64,000 nucleotides of DNA from Pararge aegeria (taxonomy: Eukaryota > Arthropoda > Insecta > Lepidoptera > Nymphalidae), in the NCBI RefSeq assembly GCF_905163445.1, contig NC_053187.1:5766001-5830000 (forward strand), in the 5' to 3' direction. Shown piece by piece: positions 33,301 to 40,044 of the stretch; positions within the stretch are counted from its first letter, which is position 1, and the number at the start of each line of letters is the position of its first letter. A program made the position numbers and the translations under genes. Under the pieces are notes generated by a model. The model had not been told where the DNA came from. It saw only the letters and a list, made by a program, of their open reading frames with translations, and did no database searches.

Positions 33301-35011
33301 AGCTTGTTATTCATTTCATTCTATCCTTAGCCTTTTTCCATAATCGGGGCTTTCTGACGCAACGCTATTTATAAAAATAAGGCTGGTAGGTTAACGCATT
33401 CAAACATATATCTATATCTTTACTAATATTGTTAAGCTGAAGAAATTGTTTGGTTGAATGCACTAATCTCAAAAACTCCTTGTTCGAATTGGAAAAATCA
33501 TTTGGTATCGCACAATTCATTAATCGAGAAAGGATATATGACATCCTATATAACATCTCGCTATGTATTGGTCAGAGCGGATAATCAATGGAAAATATTG
33601 CTAAGTAATATTTTGGTTTCATATACACGTTGTATCTATACTAATAATGTAATGTACTATTTACCTATGTATGTTGAGAGACATCTCATTTAATTACATA
33701 TATAGTCATCATCAAATAACATAATAATACACAAATAAGGGTTGTTAAATGGTTCTACTGAAACATATTGCGCGATTCATTTAAATGGTTAATTGTTCTT
33801 ACCTCGAGCGCCGCCGCTGTGGTGGCATCGTGGTCATTCTCCACCATTTCAATTTGCCTGAATATTTCATTGCTGACACCCGATACCTAAAATTATTTGT
33901 ATGTATAAGCGTATTTAATTATTGCAACTTGAATTTCTGTTTAATAGCATTGAACCCGCAGGGCCTTAATAAAAATGTGGCATGACGTCGGAATATATAA
34001 GCTGTGTTCTTTACGTTTGATATTTGAAAGGTGAGTCTGTGGACTTATAAATAGGAAGTCCTGGGTTCAATTCAATCAAATCAATTCAATTTATTAATTC
34101 ATAATCTGCCCCGGCAGGGCAAATTATGAATTAATAAATTCTGCATTTTATAATGTGTGGTCTTGCGGGCGCTTCGGCCGTTAATTTAAAAAAAATGTTT
34201 GCAACTGACTTCTAGAAGAGTGTTTTTTTTTTAGTTTTTTTTTTCTCGCTTTTGGGCAGATTATGAATTAATAAATTCTGCATTTTATCATGTGTGGTCT
34301 TGCGGGCGCTTCGGCCGTTAATTTAAAAAAAAAAATGTTTGCAACTGACTTTTAGAAGAGTGTTTTTTTTAGTTTTGTTTTTCTCGCTTTTAGTGGGTAA
34401 ATGTAATTATCTTATTTATCGTAGTAAAAGGTGAATTTCTCATCACCTTTTATAAAAAAAATGTTTTTCCTAATCCAGGGAAATGAATGGTTGAGAATTT
34501 GTGATCGAATCGCAATTCTTGAAACCCTTGTTATGTTATATATAGTGTTAAGTTATCCGGTAGCTATCCGTGGTATTCATGGTCTTATAGTTTAAATTAG
34601 ATCGATTACTGGTTATCAAGAATATTTATTTTGTTACAAATGGCTGATGCGGGAATGAGGGTCCACGCCACTTATGTTGACCCACGGACCGGATTCGGTG
34701 GACAGAAGCGGACATAACAAATTCATAGAAACACACATAATTTTATTTTGTTTATTTATTTATTTTTTGGGCTTTTGTAGCTGCAACAAAGTTTTAAACG
34801 AATGCAGTTTTTACCGTTCCTTAGATTTTAAGAATCCGTTGTAAATGAGACTCAATAAAGACAATTATAATTATTATTATCGAACAGTTACCTTCCGGAA
34901 GTCTGGCTGCAGCACGCAGGGCGGCGCGTGGTTTGCGCGCGTCGGCTGCGGCGGGCCGGGCGGTGCGCGGCCCGGCGACGCCGTCAAATCCGGCGCCGCG
35001 CGCCCATTTTC
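14856..35011 (-). CDS. syd-1: Syd-1 / RhoGAP100F, synaptic PDZ-C2-RhoGAP protein (gene span, 19 exons, 5' end missing)
   Basis: Nineteen minus-strand exons join with matching phases and GT/AG borders into 3903 nt, giving 1300 residues plus a TAG stop at 14856-14858. Residues are numbered from the first visible codon (35011). Order: conserved N-terminal block 35-101, PDZ about 107-193, disordered linker about 194-700, C2 about 729-850, RhoGAP about 882-1070, Pro/Ser-rich tail to 1300. In flies and worms Syd-1 acts at presynaptic terminals, organising active zones with Liprin-alpha, Neurexin and ELKS/Bruchpilot, and the fly protein has been reported to have GAP activity; that is family knowledge. 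The combination of PDZ, C2 and RhoGAP with the motif PDFRKVSGVSNEIFRQIE makes the assignment firm. No start codon is visible, so at least one upstream exon is missing. Confidence 0.95.
15585..15840 (+). repeat. SINE family B inside the intron between the last two syd-1 exons
   Basis: GAGTTCAATCCCCGGCAC head, TTTAACGGTGAGGGATAACA, TCACCAATCCGCGCCTGGCC, CATTCTGGGACGAGACTCG. It occupies about half of the 508-bp intron and ends about 65 bp from the exon r donor. It is antisense to the gene. Confidence 0.8.
15904..16016 (-). CDS. syd-1: syd-1 exon r: Pro/Ser/Ala tail, open in two frames
   Basis: Residues 1084-1121 when joined directly to exon q: GRVPPSVSPYRHQAAASAAS then PPPALSVRHAADRSPPAH. Acceptor TTGCCAG, donor CAT/GTACAT, which feeds exon s in phase 0 and keeps the long C-terminal frame. 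A second frame is also open across the exon (RPSSALSQSISASSGSISSI) and has the higher GC3, but it does not connect to the long frame of the last exon. The splice borders are well supported; which frame predominates is less certain. Confidence 0.75.
16830..17095. mobile_element. degenerate relative of the 7291 MITE
   Basis: Contains the inner foldback arms (TTAAGGGTAGG, and later TGTAATGAGAGGATTTTCC followed by ATCATCTGCCC) seen in the complete MITE, with about 100 bp of other sequence between the arms. Ends are eroded. It is in the syd-1 intron between exons q and r. Confidence 0.5.
17732..17816 (-). CDS. possible alternative cassette exon of syd-1
   Basis: An 85-nt GC-rich segment in the intron between exons q and r. 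It has a plausible branch site (TTAAC), an acceptor GTTTGTAG and a donor AAG/GTTAAG. With the incoming phase from exon q it reads DSSARRASNRAAWKQSQCVA then SGLSHPPPR, with no stop. Since 85 is not a multiple of three, inclusion would move exon r into its second open frame and end translation early in exon s. It may instead be an unexpressed GC-rich patch. Only transcripts can decide. Confidence 0.4.
18640..18921 (-). CDS. syd-1: syd-1 exon q: end of RhoGAP domain
   Basis: Residues 990-1084. Reads VCLPDDKEGNARLMASIVEC then LPRAARATLVFLLDHLALVV then AAQDRNKMSPQHLAVAMAPP. The usual NLAxxxxPxL motif appears as HLAVAMAPPL, so the Asn that helps orient the finger in canonical RhoGAPs is His (H1042). 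It ends QIWPPPKRS. Acceptor TTCCAG, donor GTAATG, outgoing phase 1. Confidence 0.95.
19234..19434 (-). CDS. syd-1: syd-1 exon p: RhoGAP catalytic loop
   Basis: Residues 923-990. Contains GLYRLCGSANKKRILREAFE with the arginine-finger position kept as R926, and LKDYLTELPQPLF, where the common YLRELPEPL Arg is Thr (T970). RhoGAP domains stimulate GTP hydrolysis by Rho/Rac/Cdc42 through the finger Arg. The finger suggests activity is possible, in line with the reported activity of fly Syd-1 and unlike the worm protein. Acceptor GAAAG is unusual in having few pyrimidines; donor GTAAGT is ideal. Confidence 0.95.
19970..20192 (-). CDS. syd-1: syd-1 exon o: C2-RhoGAP junction and start of RhoGAP
   Basis: Residues 849-923. 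MEPRGTLYMRVRHTEPHELF closes the C2 region. LFGAELEAVVARELRPPHAA then begins the RhoGAP domain, followed by helix VPLVVRRCVEEIERRGLDII. Acceptor TACCAG, donor GTTAGT. The final G joins the next exon to form the Gly before the arginine-finger loop. Confidence 0.95.
20672..20857 (-). CDS. syd-1: syd-1 exon n: second half of C2 domain
   Basis: Residues 787-848, phase 0 to 0. Reads VRTGELQFDWDESFELELVD then NRQLDVLVYSWDPQHRHKLC then FRGAVTLPDLL. The W-D-E-S-F and Y-S-W-D-P motifs are typical C2 strands. Few of the usual Ca2+-binding Asp positions can be assigned, so it is probably a Ca2+-independent C2. Acceptor TGTCAG, donor GTAAGG. Confidence 0.95.
20947..20964. repeat. short (TA)n microsatellite
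   Basis: About nine TA units in the syd-1 intron between exons m and n. Confidence 0.7.
21267..21526 (-). CDS. syd-1: syd-1 exon m: first half of C2 domain
   Basis: Residues 700-786. After EFLKYKVEKPGTGGLSTSM the C2 domain opens with GMLWVHLLAGRGLRP, is interrupted by a Pro/Gly/Ser loop of about 30 residues, then resumes RDLYCVLECDRVHKARTV. The long loop between the first two strands is also seen in this family. The acceptor is ambiguous by 2 bp (CTAG or CTAGAG), but phase requires the first. Confidence 0.92.
21816..22059 (-). CDS. syd-1: syd-1 exon l: Ser/Arg-rich linker before C2
   Basis: Residues 619-700. It starts with an ATG codon (MESGSRFGSSLGLASRRIER) in phase with the upstream exon, so it could in principle serve as an internal start for a short C2-RhoGAP isoform. 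It ends HQRHLDINPN. Acceptor TTTTTAG, donor GTAATA. It contains several Arg-rich Ser motifs of phosphorylation type. Confidence 0.9.
22405..22556 (-). CDS. syd-1: syd-1 exon k: linker, ordered segment
   Basis: Residues 568-618. Reads GRLPFSPSVFTSDEYRAWLS then RAPSTSALYETLRPRLPTHY then SAENIHDALKN. It has fewer low-complexity runs than neighbouring linker exons, so it may be a conserved binding segment. Acceptor GTTCAG, donor GTGAGT, outgoing phase 0. Confidence 0.9.
22843..22928 (-). CDS. syd-1: syd-1 exon j: linker micro-exon
   Basis: Residues 539-568, reading LGLSRRAGSVLQDEPEPLSS and then RLDLRSSR. Acceptor CACTCAG, donor GTTAGT. The exon is too short to stand out as an ORF; it was placed from splice sites and phase (2 in, 1 out), which fit both neighbours exactly. 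Confidence 0.85.
23006..23471 (-). CDS. syd-1: syd-1 exon i: Gly/Ser/Leu-rich repeat exon
   Basis: Residues 384-539, the second longest exon. It holds a low-complexity tract of degenerate S-x-T/S-G-L units (GLSGTGLGHGLPSGLSSTGL and on) for about 75 residues, then an Arg/Ser/Tyr-rich part (RRNRSLDYSSDTEATAPTRT). Acceptor TTTCTAG, donor GTAAGA. The tract looks like an intrinsically disordered spacer made by slippage or short duplications in coding DNA. Confidence 0.88.
23558..23691 (-). CDS. syd-1: syd-1 exon h: linker
   Basis: Residues 339-384. Arg/Ser-rich text TRFGGRVPRSGSEQQLPRAE followed by a His/Ser/Leu stretch. Incoming phase 2, outgoing phase 1 (first base of an Ala codon). Acceptor AATAG is weak in pyrimidines, donor GTATGT is good. 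The other two frames contain stops. Confidence 0.87.
23869..24009 (-). CDS. syd-1: syd-1 exon g: linker with PPPP motif
   Basis: Residues 292-339. It begins YRPPPPVITEQPKSQ, a possible SH3/WW ligand, and continues FVPYERSYPNTLESLAEKVH, which looks more ordered than its neighbours. Acceptor TTACAG, donor GTAAAA, incoming and outgoing phase 2. Confidence 0.88.
24324..24488 (-). CDS. syd-1: syd-1 exon f: linker
   Basis: Residues 237-292. Ser/Gly/Pro-rich sequence (HGTLRSTGGPGSSVRPVGDG) with basic patches, ending PPSDHSTW. Acceptor TTGTAG, donor GTAGTT. The frame choice is fixed by phase continuity with both neighbours: the junctions give LYSQ-HGT and STWS-YRP. Confidence 0.88.
24680..24780 (-). 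repeat. SINE family B fragment in a syd-1 linker intron
   Basis: CATCATACAACCCATTACCG, CACAATGAGGTGGGGTTAAG, TGATCCAGTGCGTGGAC match the 3' half of the family in reverse orientation. Confidence 0.7.
25167..25296 (-). CDS. syd-1: syd-1 exon e: start of linker
   Basis: Residues 194-237. It follows the PDZ domain with a Pro-rich basic stretch (GPGSPSLPRTEHKPPPVVVL) and a run of alternating Asp/Arg (DDDDRDRDR). Acceptor TTACAG, donor GTAATT, incoming phase 1, outgoing phase 2. No fold is recognised; probably disordered. Confidence 0.88.
25415..25505 (-). repeat. SINE family B fragment
   Basis: GATCAACTCATTACCGGCCA then GGTCTCCTCAATAAAAAAGG and CCAGTGCGGATTGATGGA. It lies in the syd-1 intron between exons d and e. 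Confidence 0.7.
25732..26008 (-). CDS. syd-1: syd-1 exon d: PDZ domain
   Basis: Residues 102 to 194 (first base of codon 194). It reads DARHIVQLVEIVKRPGQTLG onward and contains a complete PDZ fold: carboxylate-binding loop TLGLYI at 119-124, then GVFISRIALESAVYNSGCLK, then VGDEILAVNLVDV, and a final RRLLLCTRQRK. PDZ domains bind C-terminal peptides; in Syd-1 the PDZ is the reported contact for Neurexin. Acceptor CTTAG, donor GTAATT. The whole domain sits in one exon. Confidence 0.96.
26045..26175 (+). repeat. SINE family A fragment in syd-1 intron d/c
   Basis: ACGATCCCCTGCAGAGAAAA, TTGGGACTTTATATTTTCTG, and GTTACCACGCCACCGATAAA match the head-to-middle part of the full copy at 38345. It sits 40 bp upstream of the PDZ exon acceptor in gene sense. 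Confidence 0.65.
26180..28250. other. syd-1 intron c/d, unassigned part
   Basis: No exon with compatible splice phases found. Apart from the repeats listed separately, nothing is recognised. Confidence 0.6.
28255..28440 (+). mobile_element. LINE (RTE-like) 3' tail
   Basis: CAAAGGTTGCCTGGCAGCGA, TCGCTATTAAGCGATAAGGC, TGCCTCTTGTATTCTAC and a late AATAAAGAG. This GCGATAAGGC-type tail is frequent in Lepidoptera. It lies in the syd-1 intron between exons c and d. Confidence 0.65.
28975..29180 (+). repeat. LEP1/Helitron-like short repeat
   Basis: Starts after (CCCTAT)3 with CTACTAATATTATAAATG, then GTTTGTTTGTTACGC, CACGCAAAAACTACTGAACC, GGATACTTTTTATCCCG. This sequence type is common in Lepidoptera and has been assigned to non-autonomous Helitrons; the class is family knowledge, not shown by the ends here. 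It lies in the syd-1 intron between exons c and d. Confidence 0.65.
29747..29845 (-). CDS. syd-1: syd-1 exon c
   Basis: Thirty-three codons, phase 0 to 0, residues 69-101, beginning AVERRGEMIVRILELRQVG and ending FFSLQ. Acceptor TTACAG, donor GTTTGT. It lies between the N-terminal signature block and the PDZ domain. The intron separating it from exon b is the largest inside the readable gene (3957 bp) and carries the hAT element, a LINE remnant and other repeats. Confidence 0.93.
29945..30180 (-). repeat. family D repeat, copy 2
   Basis: The GAAGCAGGCGTTACTTTGCGG edge motif, CCGCGAAAAGCAGGGGAATC, then TGCTCCGAAACCGGAGCATC and AGGAGATGTTGACTTTAC. Same order as copy 1 over about 230 bp but with the opposite edge better kept. 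It lies in the syd-1 intron between exons b and c, about 100 bp upstream of exon c in the gene's sense. Confidence 0.8.
30195..30380 (+). mobile_element. retroelement tail ending in (TTTGAC)n
   Basis: ACCAGGGCGCGTTTGTTACC, ATCGCCATCAACTCACTTCT, AGTGCCATCTATGTGCC, AATAAAGAAAAATTT then TTTGACTTTGAC. A second copy is at 49860-50005. The repeated tail and AATAAA identify a retroposed 3' end; the parent family is unknown to me. Confidence 0.65.
30381..30534. mobile_element. hAT-type MITE, left end truncated
   Basis: Shares the central foldback and right terminus (GCACGCCACTG) with the complete copy at 7291-7483 but lacks the left inverted repeat. It sits directly after a LINE/SINE-type tail ending in TTTGACTTTGAC. 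A short internal duplication of the CATACCCT motif is present near the right end. It lies in the syd-1 intron between exons b and c. Confidence 0.75.
30952..31080. repeat. left subterminal AAGACC/GGTCTT hexamer array of the hAT element
   Basis: Repeated GTCTTG on one side, then AAGACC repeated after a short spacer containing TTTTTGTAAG, so this end alone can fold back. Units are variants of AAGACC and AAGAAC. The mirror array is at 32188-32330. Confidence 0.85.
31548..31763 (+). pseudogene. hAT transposase C-terminal (hATC) dimerisation domain remnant
   Basis: About 71 codons, in order: ILDWWRTHETEYPILSKMAR, DFLSIPATSVPAERLFSKAS, LVIRKHRNRLSDESARWLL. The W-W, LSIPATSVPAER and FSxA motifs are diagnostic of the hATC domain. 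An in-frame stop lies just upstream and no DDE catalytic region is recognisable in the element, so the protein is truncated. The frame ends naturally at TAA, as in full-length transposases. Confidence 0.9.
32188..32330. repeat. right subterminal AAGACC hexamer array of the hAT element
   Basis: Three blocks of AAGACC repeats separated by GACTGGGAGCGC- and GGTGTATTGGCGC-like spacers, in the opposite orientation to the outer left array. The array ends just before the right terminal inverted repeat. Confidence 0.85.
32688..32900 (-). pseudogene. LINE reverse-transcriptase ORF, C-terminal remnant
   Basis: Minus-strand open frame of about 70 codons reading QLRTIRHTKHSYICLNKPRT, then DYGNKKISFEGALMYNELPN, then DIKIEQNFNILKKKLKTFVI and a TGA. 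The pattern R-T-x-x-G ... G-x-x-x-x-N-x-L-P-x-x-I-K ... F-x-x-x-L-K is the usual end of jockey/CR1-group ORF2 proteins. No RT core is present. It lies in the syd-1 intron between exons a/b and c. Confidence 0.7.
33803..33886 (-). CDS. syd-1: syd-1 exon b
   Basis: Twenty-eight codons, phase 0 to 0, residues 41-68, reading VSGVSNEIFRQIEMVENDHD and then ATTAAALE. Acceptor TTTTAG, donor GTAAGA. This is the most recognisable N-terminal signature of insect Syd-1/RhoGAP100F. Being a multiple of three, it could be skipped without shifting frame. Confidence 0.93.
34117..34391. repeat. 137-bp tandem duplication in syd-1 intron a/b
   Basis: Two copies (34117-34253 and 34254-34391) starting GGGCA-ATTATGAATTAATA and ending TTTTCTCGCTTTT. 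They include GGGCGCTTCGGCCGTTAA, a piece of SINE family A. Just before, 34090-34109 is the inverse of the unit start, so a foldback can form. Confidence 0.88.
34680..34880 (+). mobile_element. LINE 3' tail abutting the syd-1 exon a donor
   Basis: CAGTTTTTACCGTTCCTTAG, AGAATCCGTTGTAAATGAGA, CAATAAAGACAATTATAATT then (TTA)n. The same sequence is present in reverse at about 44175-44295. The AATAAA and simple-repeat end mark a retroposed tail. It ends about 12 bp from the exon a 5' splice site and is antisense to the gene. Confidence 0.65.
34892..35011 (-). CDS. syd-1: syd-1 exon a: N-terminal conserved block (first visible exon)
   Basis: Forty codons, phase 0 at both ends, residues 1-40. It starts after a pyrimidine-rich acceptor ending TTCAG and stops at a GTAACT donor. 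It is strikingly GC-rich compared with its surroundings and encodes an Ala/Pro/Arg-rich run ending QPDFRK, the beginning of the block conserved in insect Syd-1. There is no ATG. The frame stays open upstream through the acceptor to an ATG at 35105-35107, but that stretch includes the pyrimidine tract, so I take it as intron. A retrotransposon tail ends about 12 bp beyond the donor. Confidence 0.85.
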
Positions 35012-37034
35012 CTGAACAAGATAAAACAATATGGTGAAAGAAAGAAAAGAAAAAGTTTCTGTCTGTGGCACCGTATTTCCCAAAGGGCTGATGGAATGAT
35101 GGGACAAATTTCTATTTTGTTTTAATTTGGATCATAATCGGTCCAAGATGGCGTATTGCATATTTTTTCACAACTCCCTCAGCATGGATATCAAATGAAA
35201 GGGCCTGACTAGTAGATAAATGCATACTATAGTGAAAGTCAGGTGTTTTAATTTTTTTAATTTATATACTAGATTATTTTGACTTCTGGAATAAAAGTTA
35301 CACTAACTAAAAAGTAAATATTTTTTGTAGATACATCAGCTTGAGCGCAACTAGCTTTCAGTTCCTAAAAAATTTGCAACTACTACTGAATTTAATAAAA
35401 AAATTTGGCGTAGCCTGATATACTGAAAACAATTGCGTAACCATTTCGAGTGTACAGTTGTGATGTTATGTCGTTTAATTGCGTAGAAATGCATAAATAA
35501 AATCGCGGTAGATTTGCTTTAGATTTCAGAAGAGCCCGAGACGGATATCTGGAACTTAAGTTTATCAGATGTATACGAAATTAATATAGGCAAATCCGAC
35601 TATAAATGGCGGAGTTATGCCGGAAGAAATATAAAAAAACCTCCAAATTTATAACCTCCTCCTTTATTTCGGTTAAAAACTTATTTCACCATCACCATCC
35701 TCGGCCTAGTTCATATTTCCCATTCCGAAAAGTTAGGGGTACGCACCTCTAACTTTTCGTTTCAATTTTATAATGCGCGCGGAAGAAATTATCTGGTATA
35801 TTTGATGGGTCTGGAATATATATCAGGATGGGAAGAGTGAAATTCTTTTTGCGACGTGAGATATTGAGAGAACAGCGTTGCAAACAACTCTTCAGGATTC
35901 TCTTCCTTCTAAATTCGAATAGAACAATCAAAGAAAGCAAACGACTCTTCCGTATTCAAGAGCCTCAAAATAAATTTGGAATATCGGCCTGCTTTTAAAT
36001 GACCTTGAAAAGTGGTATTTTTAAGCCATAGGAAGTAGTTTGACGGCTGATTGGTGCCGAGAGCAGCGACCCTGCTTTCTGAATACAAGGCCATGTGTTC
36101 GATTTCCACAGCTGGAAAATGTATGATGAACATGAATTTCAGTTGTCTGTTGATTTATCTTAACTAAATCTTCTTCTGATTATCTTAACTTCTCTGGGTA
36201 TTTTTTGTATCTTATAAGTATTTATGTAGATACATTATTCATAAAAAATCATCACTTATCTTAGTACCCATAACACGAGCTACGCTTACTTTGGAGCTAG
36301 ATAGCGATGTGTATTACTAAATGACAGTAACTAAATAAAAATATAAACTTATTTACTTATTAATTTAGTTACTACCGAAAGAAAGTGTCATATGGCTGTT
36401 TAAGTTCAATGCTAAAGTAAACTAAAGTTACTAATTTAGCCAAAAAAATGATACATGGCGAAATGCCAAACTTAGTAAAGTAAAAAAAAATATACAGGAC
36501 ACACTAGAAAACAAAGAGTGCCATTCGAAACAGTAGCGCAAACAAAAACTGACGCTATACGCGGCATATGGAAAACGCTTGCGAATTTTATTCCAGTTTT
36601 GTTGGTCTGAATGCAAAATTAAAAATACCACAGGTAGAAAGTTTTATTCAACAATTGCAACAAACCTAGTTCATTAATTTTTTAATTGCGGCGTACGCAA
36701 TGTACAGGTCGAAACACTTAAAAAATTTAGTTATACAGCTACCTTTAATATAATCCATCCCTATTCCATCTGGTAAGTTTAAAGTAAAGAATGTAAATAC
36801 AGTTTATTGTACACGGAAATAATTACAAAATGTTATCAACAAGAACAGTATAATAATAGTAATATTATAATAGACTCATTAGCGCCCGCGACTTCGGATG
36901 TGTCGAATTTTAACTACTCTCTGTCCCTGAATTGGCACTATGCAAAAGAACATGTCGAACTCTCGCTAAGTGAAAAACAAAAAACAAATCTAGCCCACGA
37001 GAATCGTTCGTTTTCTCGGGATAAAAAGTATATG

Positions 37035-37262
37035 ATAGAAGCAGGCGTTACTTTGCGAAATTCCATTATATATTATAAAACCAAGCTTTATTTGCTATAC
37101 TCTTCAGATGTTAACTTTACATACTTACTTACTTTATGAATAATTGTTAAGAAGAGAGATATATCCCTTAACCGACATAGTCAATATCTTCTGAGGATGA
37201 GCCAGTATCGGAGCAAAACGTGCACAGAGAGTACATTGCCGAAAATCTGTTTGGTGTCGATC
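37035..37262. repeat. family D repeat, copy 3, internally rearranged
   Basis: One part (37035-37125) runs in the orientation of copies 1 and 2, while the other part (about 37185-37262, CTGAGGATGAGCCAGTATCG, GAGTACATTGCCGAAAATCT) runs in the opposite orientation. The two halves therefore form an inverted arrangement around unrelated DNA. Confidence 0.7.
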
Positions 37263-37466
37263 TAATTCAAACTAAAATCTATCGCAGTACTAAATTTCGT
37301 GTAGTTCCGTTCAGCCGTCTTGGCTTGATTCAGAAACAAACTTCCAACATAAAATCACATTTATAATATTAGTTTTAAAAGGTAGCCTTAAAAAGTGTGG
37401 TATCTTTTTATCAAACTAACAGATTACATAATAACTAAAAAAAAAAGGTATACGATATACACAAAT

Positions 37467-37590
37467 AATAAAAATTGGTAAATAATTTATCTACCTAATC
37501 CTATAAAAAAAAACGAAAACAAATCAGTTTTGATAAAAAATTGGTAAATATTTTATCAACCTAATCCTACAAAAATATACGATTTTTTTA
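37467..37590. repeat. ~65-bp imperfect tandem duplication
   Basis: AAAATTGGTAAATAATTTAT then CTACCTAATCCTA is repeated about 65 bp later as AAAATTGGTAAATATTTTAT then CAACCTAATCCTA. Confidence 0.7.
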
Positions 37591-37599
37591 TATATTACT

Positions 37600-37755
37600 A
37601 GCTGTACCCTATGATTGAATGGTTGAGAAAAGTAGATAAAAACAATCCTTGATGCGTATTATATATCATGCTAAAATTTCGGCTCGATCGGTGCAGAACT
37701 TTTTGAGTTTTTGAAGCGTACAGAAACCGACATAATATTTTTATATATATAGATT
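37600..37755. repeat. Helitron-like fragment
   Basis: ACTAGCTGTACCCTATG start, CTCGATCGGTGCAGAACTTT, and a TTTTTATATATATAGATTAT end, the same architecture as the piece at 42024. Confidence 0.6.
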
Positions 37756-37764
37756 ATAACAATC

Positions 37765-38045
37765 ATGTTGAACTTCGGCTTCGTTTTGCGAGTCCGAATC
37801 CCAGCACGAACCAATAACTTTTCAAAGTTATGTGAGTTTTAAGCAATTAAAATGTCACTTGCTTCAACGGTGAAGGATAACATCGTGAGGGTAATATCTG
37901 TAAGTTCTCTAAAATGTTCTAAAAGGCGTGTGGAGTCCACCAATCCGCACTAGGCCAGCGTGGTGACTACAGTCTTAACCCTTCTCATTGTGGGACACCT
38001 GCGCACTTTAGTGGGCCGGTAACGGGTAGATATGATGATGTTTAT
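37765..38045 (+). repeat. SINE family B, nearly full length
   Basis: GTCCGAATCCCAGCACGAAC head, GCTTCAACGGTGAAGGATAA, GTGTGGAGTCCACCAATCCG, CTAGGCCAGCGTGGTG, AGTGGGCCGGTAACGGGTAG, then a GATGATG tail. Confidence 0.85.
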
Positions 38046-38344
38046 ATCATATATATATTATATACATTCAGAGAAAAACAATCTTTTTCATGTCAATAAA
38101 AAAGAGAATCTAAGAAACTAACTTTTAACTTATAGAGTAATACATGTAAATGGAAAACATAATGAACATACAAAGGGATCGTTTTCCTGCACTCGTAAAA
38201 TGAAACTAGGTTAGAGATCAGAGATAAATTCACATATATTATTATGTGCGCGCATCTTATTATAACCGTAAACCGGGTCACTTTTAATAAAATACTAGCT
38301 ACTTCCCGTAATTTTGTCGGCATATATGTTCCCGTTAATTATTT

Positions 38345-38690
38345 TTGCCGACCTTCATGGCGCAACGGTGAGCGCTGTGAATTTAAGTAAGAGGTACTTA
38401 GTAGGGTTTCGATTCCCGGCAGGGAAAATTTGGGACTTTATAATTTCTGAATTTTCTATGGTCTCGTCTTGTCTTGGCTTTCGTCGTGGCTAAGTACCAC
38501 CCTACCGACAAAGACGTGCCGCTAAGTGATTTAGTGTTCCGGTGCGATGTCGCGTAGAAACTGATTATGGGTATGTCTACCATACACCCTAACAGGTTAG
38601 CCCCGCCCATTTTAGACTGCATGATCGCTTACCAGGTGAGATTGCTGTCAAGGGCTAACTTGTCGTGGAATAAAAAGAAAACCTAGGCTG
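38345..38690 (+). repeat. SINE family A, full-length copy
   Basis: Best copy in the window, about 345 bp. tRNA-like head (GCGCAACGGTGAGCGCTG, GGTTTCGATTCCCGGCAGGG), conserved body (GACAAAGACGTGCCGCTAAG, AGTGTTCCGGTGCGATGTCG), tail GGGCTAACTTGTCGTGG then an A-rich end. This is a widespread lepidopteran SINE type. Confidence 0.88.
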
Positions 38691-39739
38691 AAAAGTGTCC
38701 TATATCTGCCGTTGGATTCACAAAATTTTATCAATCATCGCCTTGATATACAAGCACCCACCTAGTATTCAATTGATTTAGATCTGTTTTGCTTCTATTA
38801 ATTATTTATATAACTTTTTTTTAAATTTTACACAATGTTCAATTATATAAAATAACACAGAAGTCAGCGATTGCGGAGCATATTCTACAAGGGGGCACTC
38901 AGCACTGGATAGAGCTACATGACCCTAAAATTCTCTCCATTAGTCATTATATTCCAAGACTAGTTCGTGAAGCGATTGAAATTCGGTAGCACAAAAACTT
39001 CAATCGGGCGCTTGAGCGGTTTTAAATTAGCAAGTGTGTTGAATCCAGTTGTAGAATTATGCAAAACAAGAAAGTATCGTACAGTTTCTTAATTTAATAG
39101 TTACGTTGTCAGTGTAGTGTGTCGAACAGTTTGTGAAATACCGACAGAAAGAACACGAAACCGGGTAGTCAGATTCTGCCCGTGACATCCAACTTGACAT
39201 CTCATACCTACGCAGTCCCGTCGTGACCACGATCCAAAATATTATCGTGGTATGTACCCGTTCAACTATATTTAAGAAATGTTGATTAACCAGGAAAATC
39301 TTACTTTAAAATCTTTAATTATACAAAATAACACTATCGAAAATGTTTGAAAAAAGAAAATCCGCTCATCGTAAATAGAATTACAATAACTGTTTACGAT
39401 CAAACTTTTATTCAGCCAAAGCAATTGAATTAAACAAATCTCAAGATATTTATATGCCCCCCTACTGAGCAATCATCCCCCTCTTTGGAAGAGTGGAAGT
39501 AACAGCTTGTAGACTCTCAACACTGCTACAGTACGGATTAGAACATCGAGCTAAACTCTTATCCCTCCCTCCTAATGTTTGAAGAGAGGCTTATAGTCAA
39601 AAGTGTGATGTGGCTGTGGATGATAATACGTGCTCTCCGAGGCACGGATGGTGAAAATAAGAAACAGGAATTCTACAGGCTGTTATCATAATTGCAATCC
39701 ACTAAATACATATTACGTGAATTATTTAATAGTATTAGT

Positions 39740-39970
39740 ATACGAGCTGCGCCCCGCGATTTGGTTGCATGAAAAAGGACGATATATTTTGGTGTGAAAA
39801 TACGAATGATCCTCTTGAGAATTTGATGTTTTTAAGGGCCAAAAGATTATGTCACTCTATGAGTACTTCCTTTCAACTAACTCTTTGCCAAAAATAAGTT
39901 TATTAATAGTTTAGCGCGTGAAGGAAGGACAGACAAAGGAACAAACATTAAAATTATTAATATTAGTAAG
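39740..39970 (-). repeat. LEP1-like fragment
   Basis: GCTGCGCCCCGCGATTTGGT to GTGAAGGAAGGACAGACAAA and TTATTAATATTAGTAAGG: a reverse copy of the TACTAATATTA element type. Confidence 0.6.
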
Positions 39971-40044
39971 GAATTAAGGATTAGCATGGTTATTTCCTAA
40001 ATTACACAAAATGAAGCCAATTTCTATTTTCACCCGTTAAGATC

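Noticed and set aside
34877..35107. Read-through start ATG at 35105-35107 for syd-1
   Set aside because: The stretch between the ATG and exon a contains a strong pyrimidine tract and CAG acceptor, so it is more likely intron; kept as an alternative only.
36807..37139. 110-codon plus-strand frame
   Set aside because: Ends inside a family D repeat copy, has AT-driven amino-acid use and no recognisable family.
38345..38430. tRNA gene
   Set aside because: The A- and B-box-like motifs belong to the head of a SINE; no full cloverleaf can be drawn.
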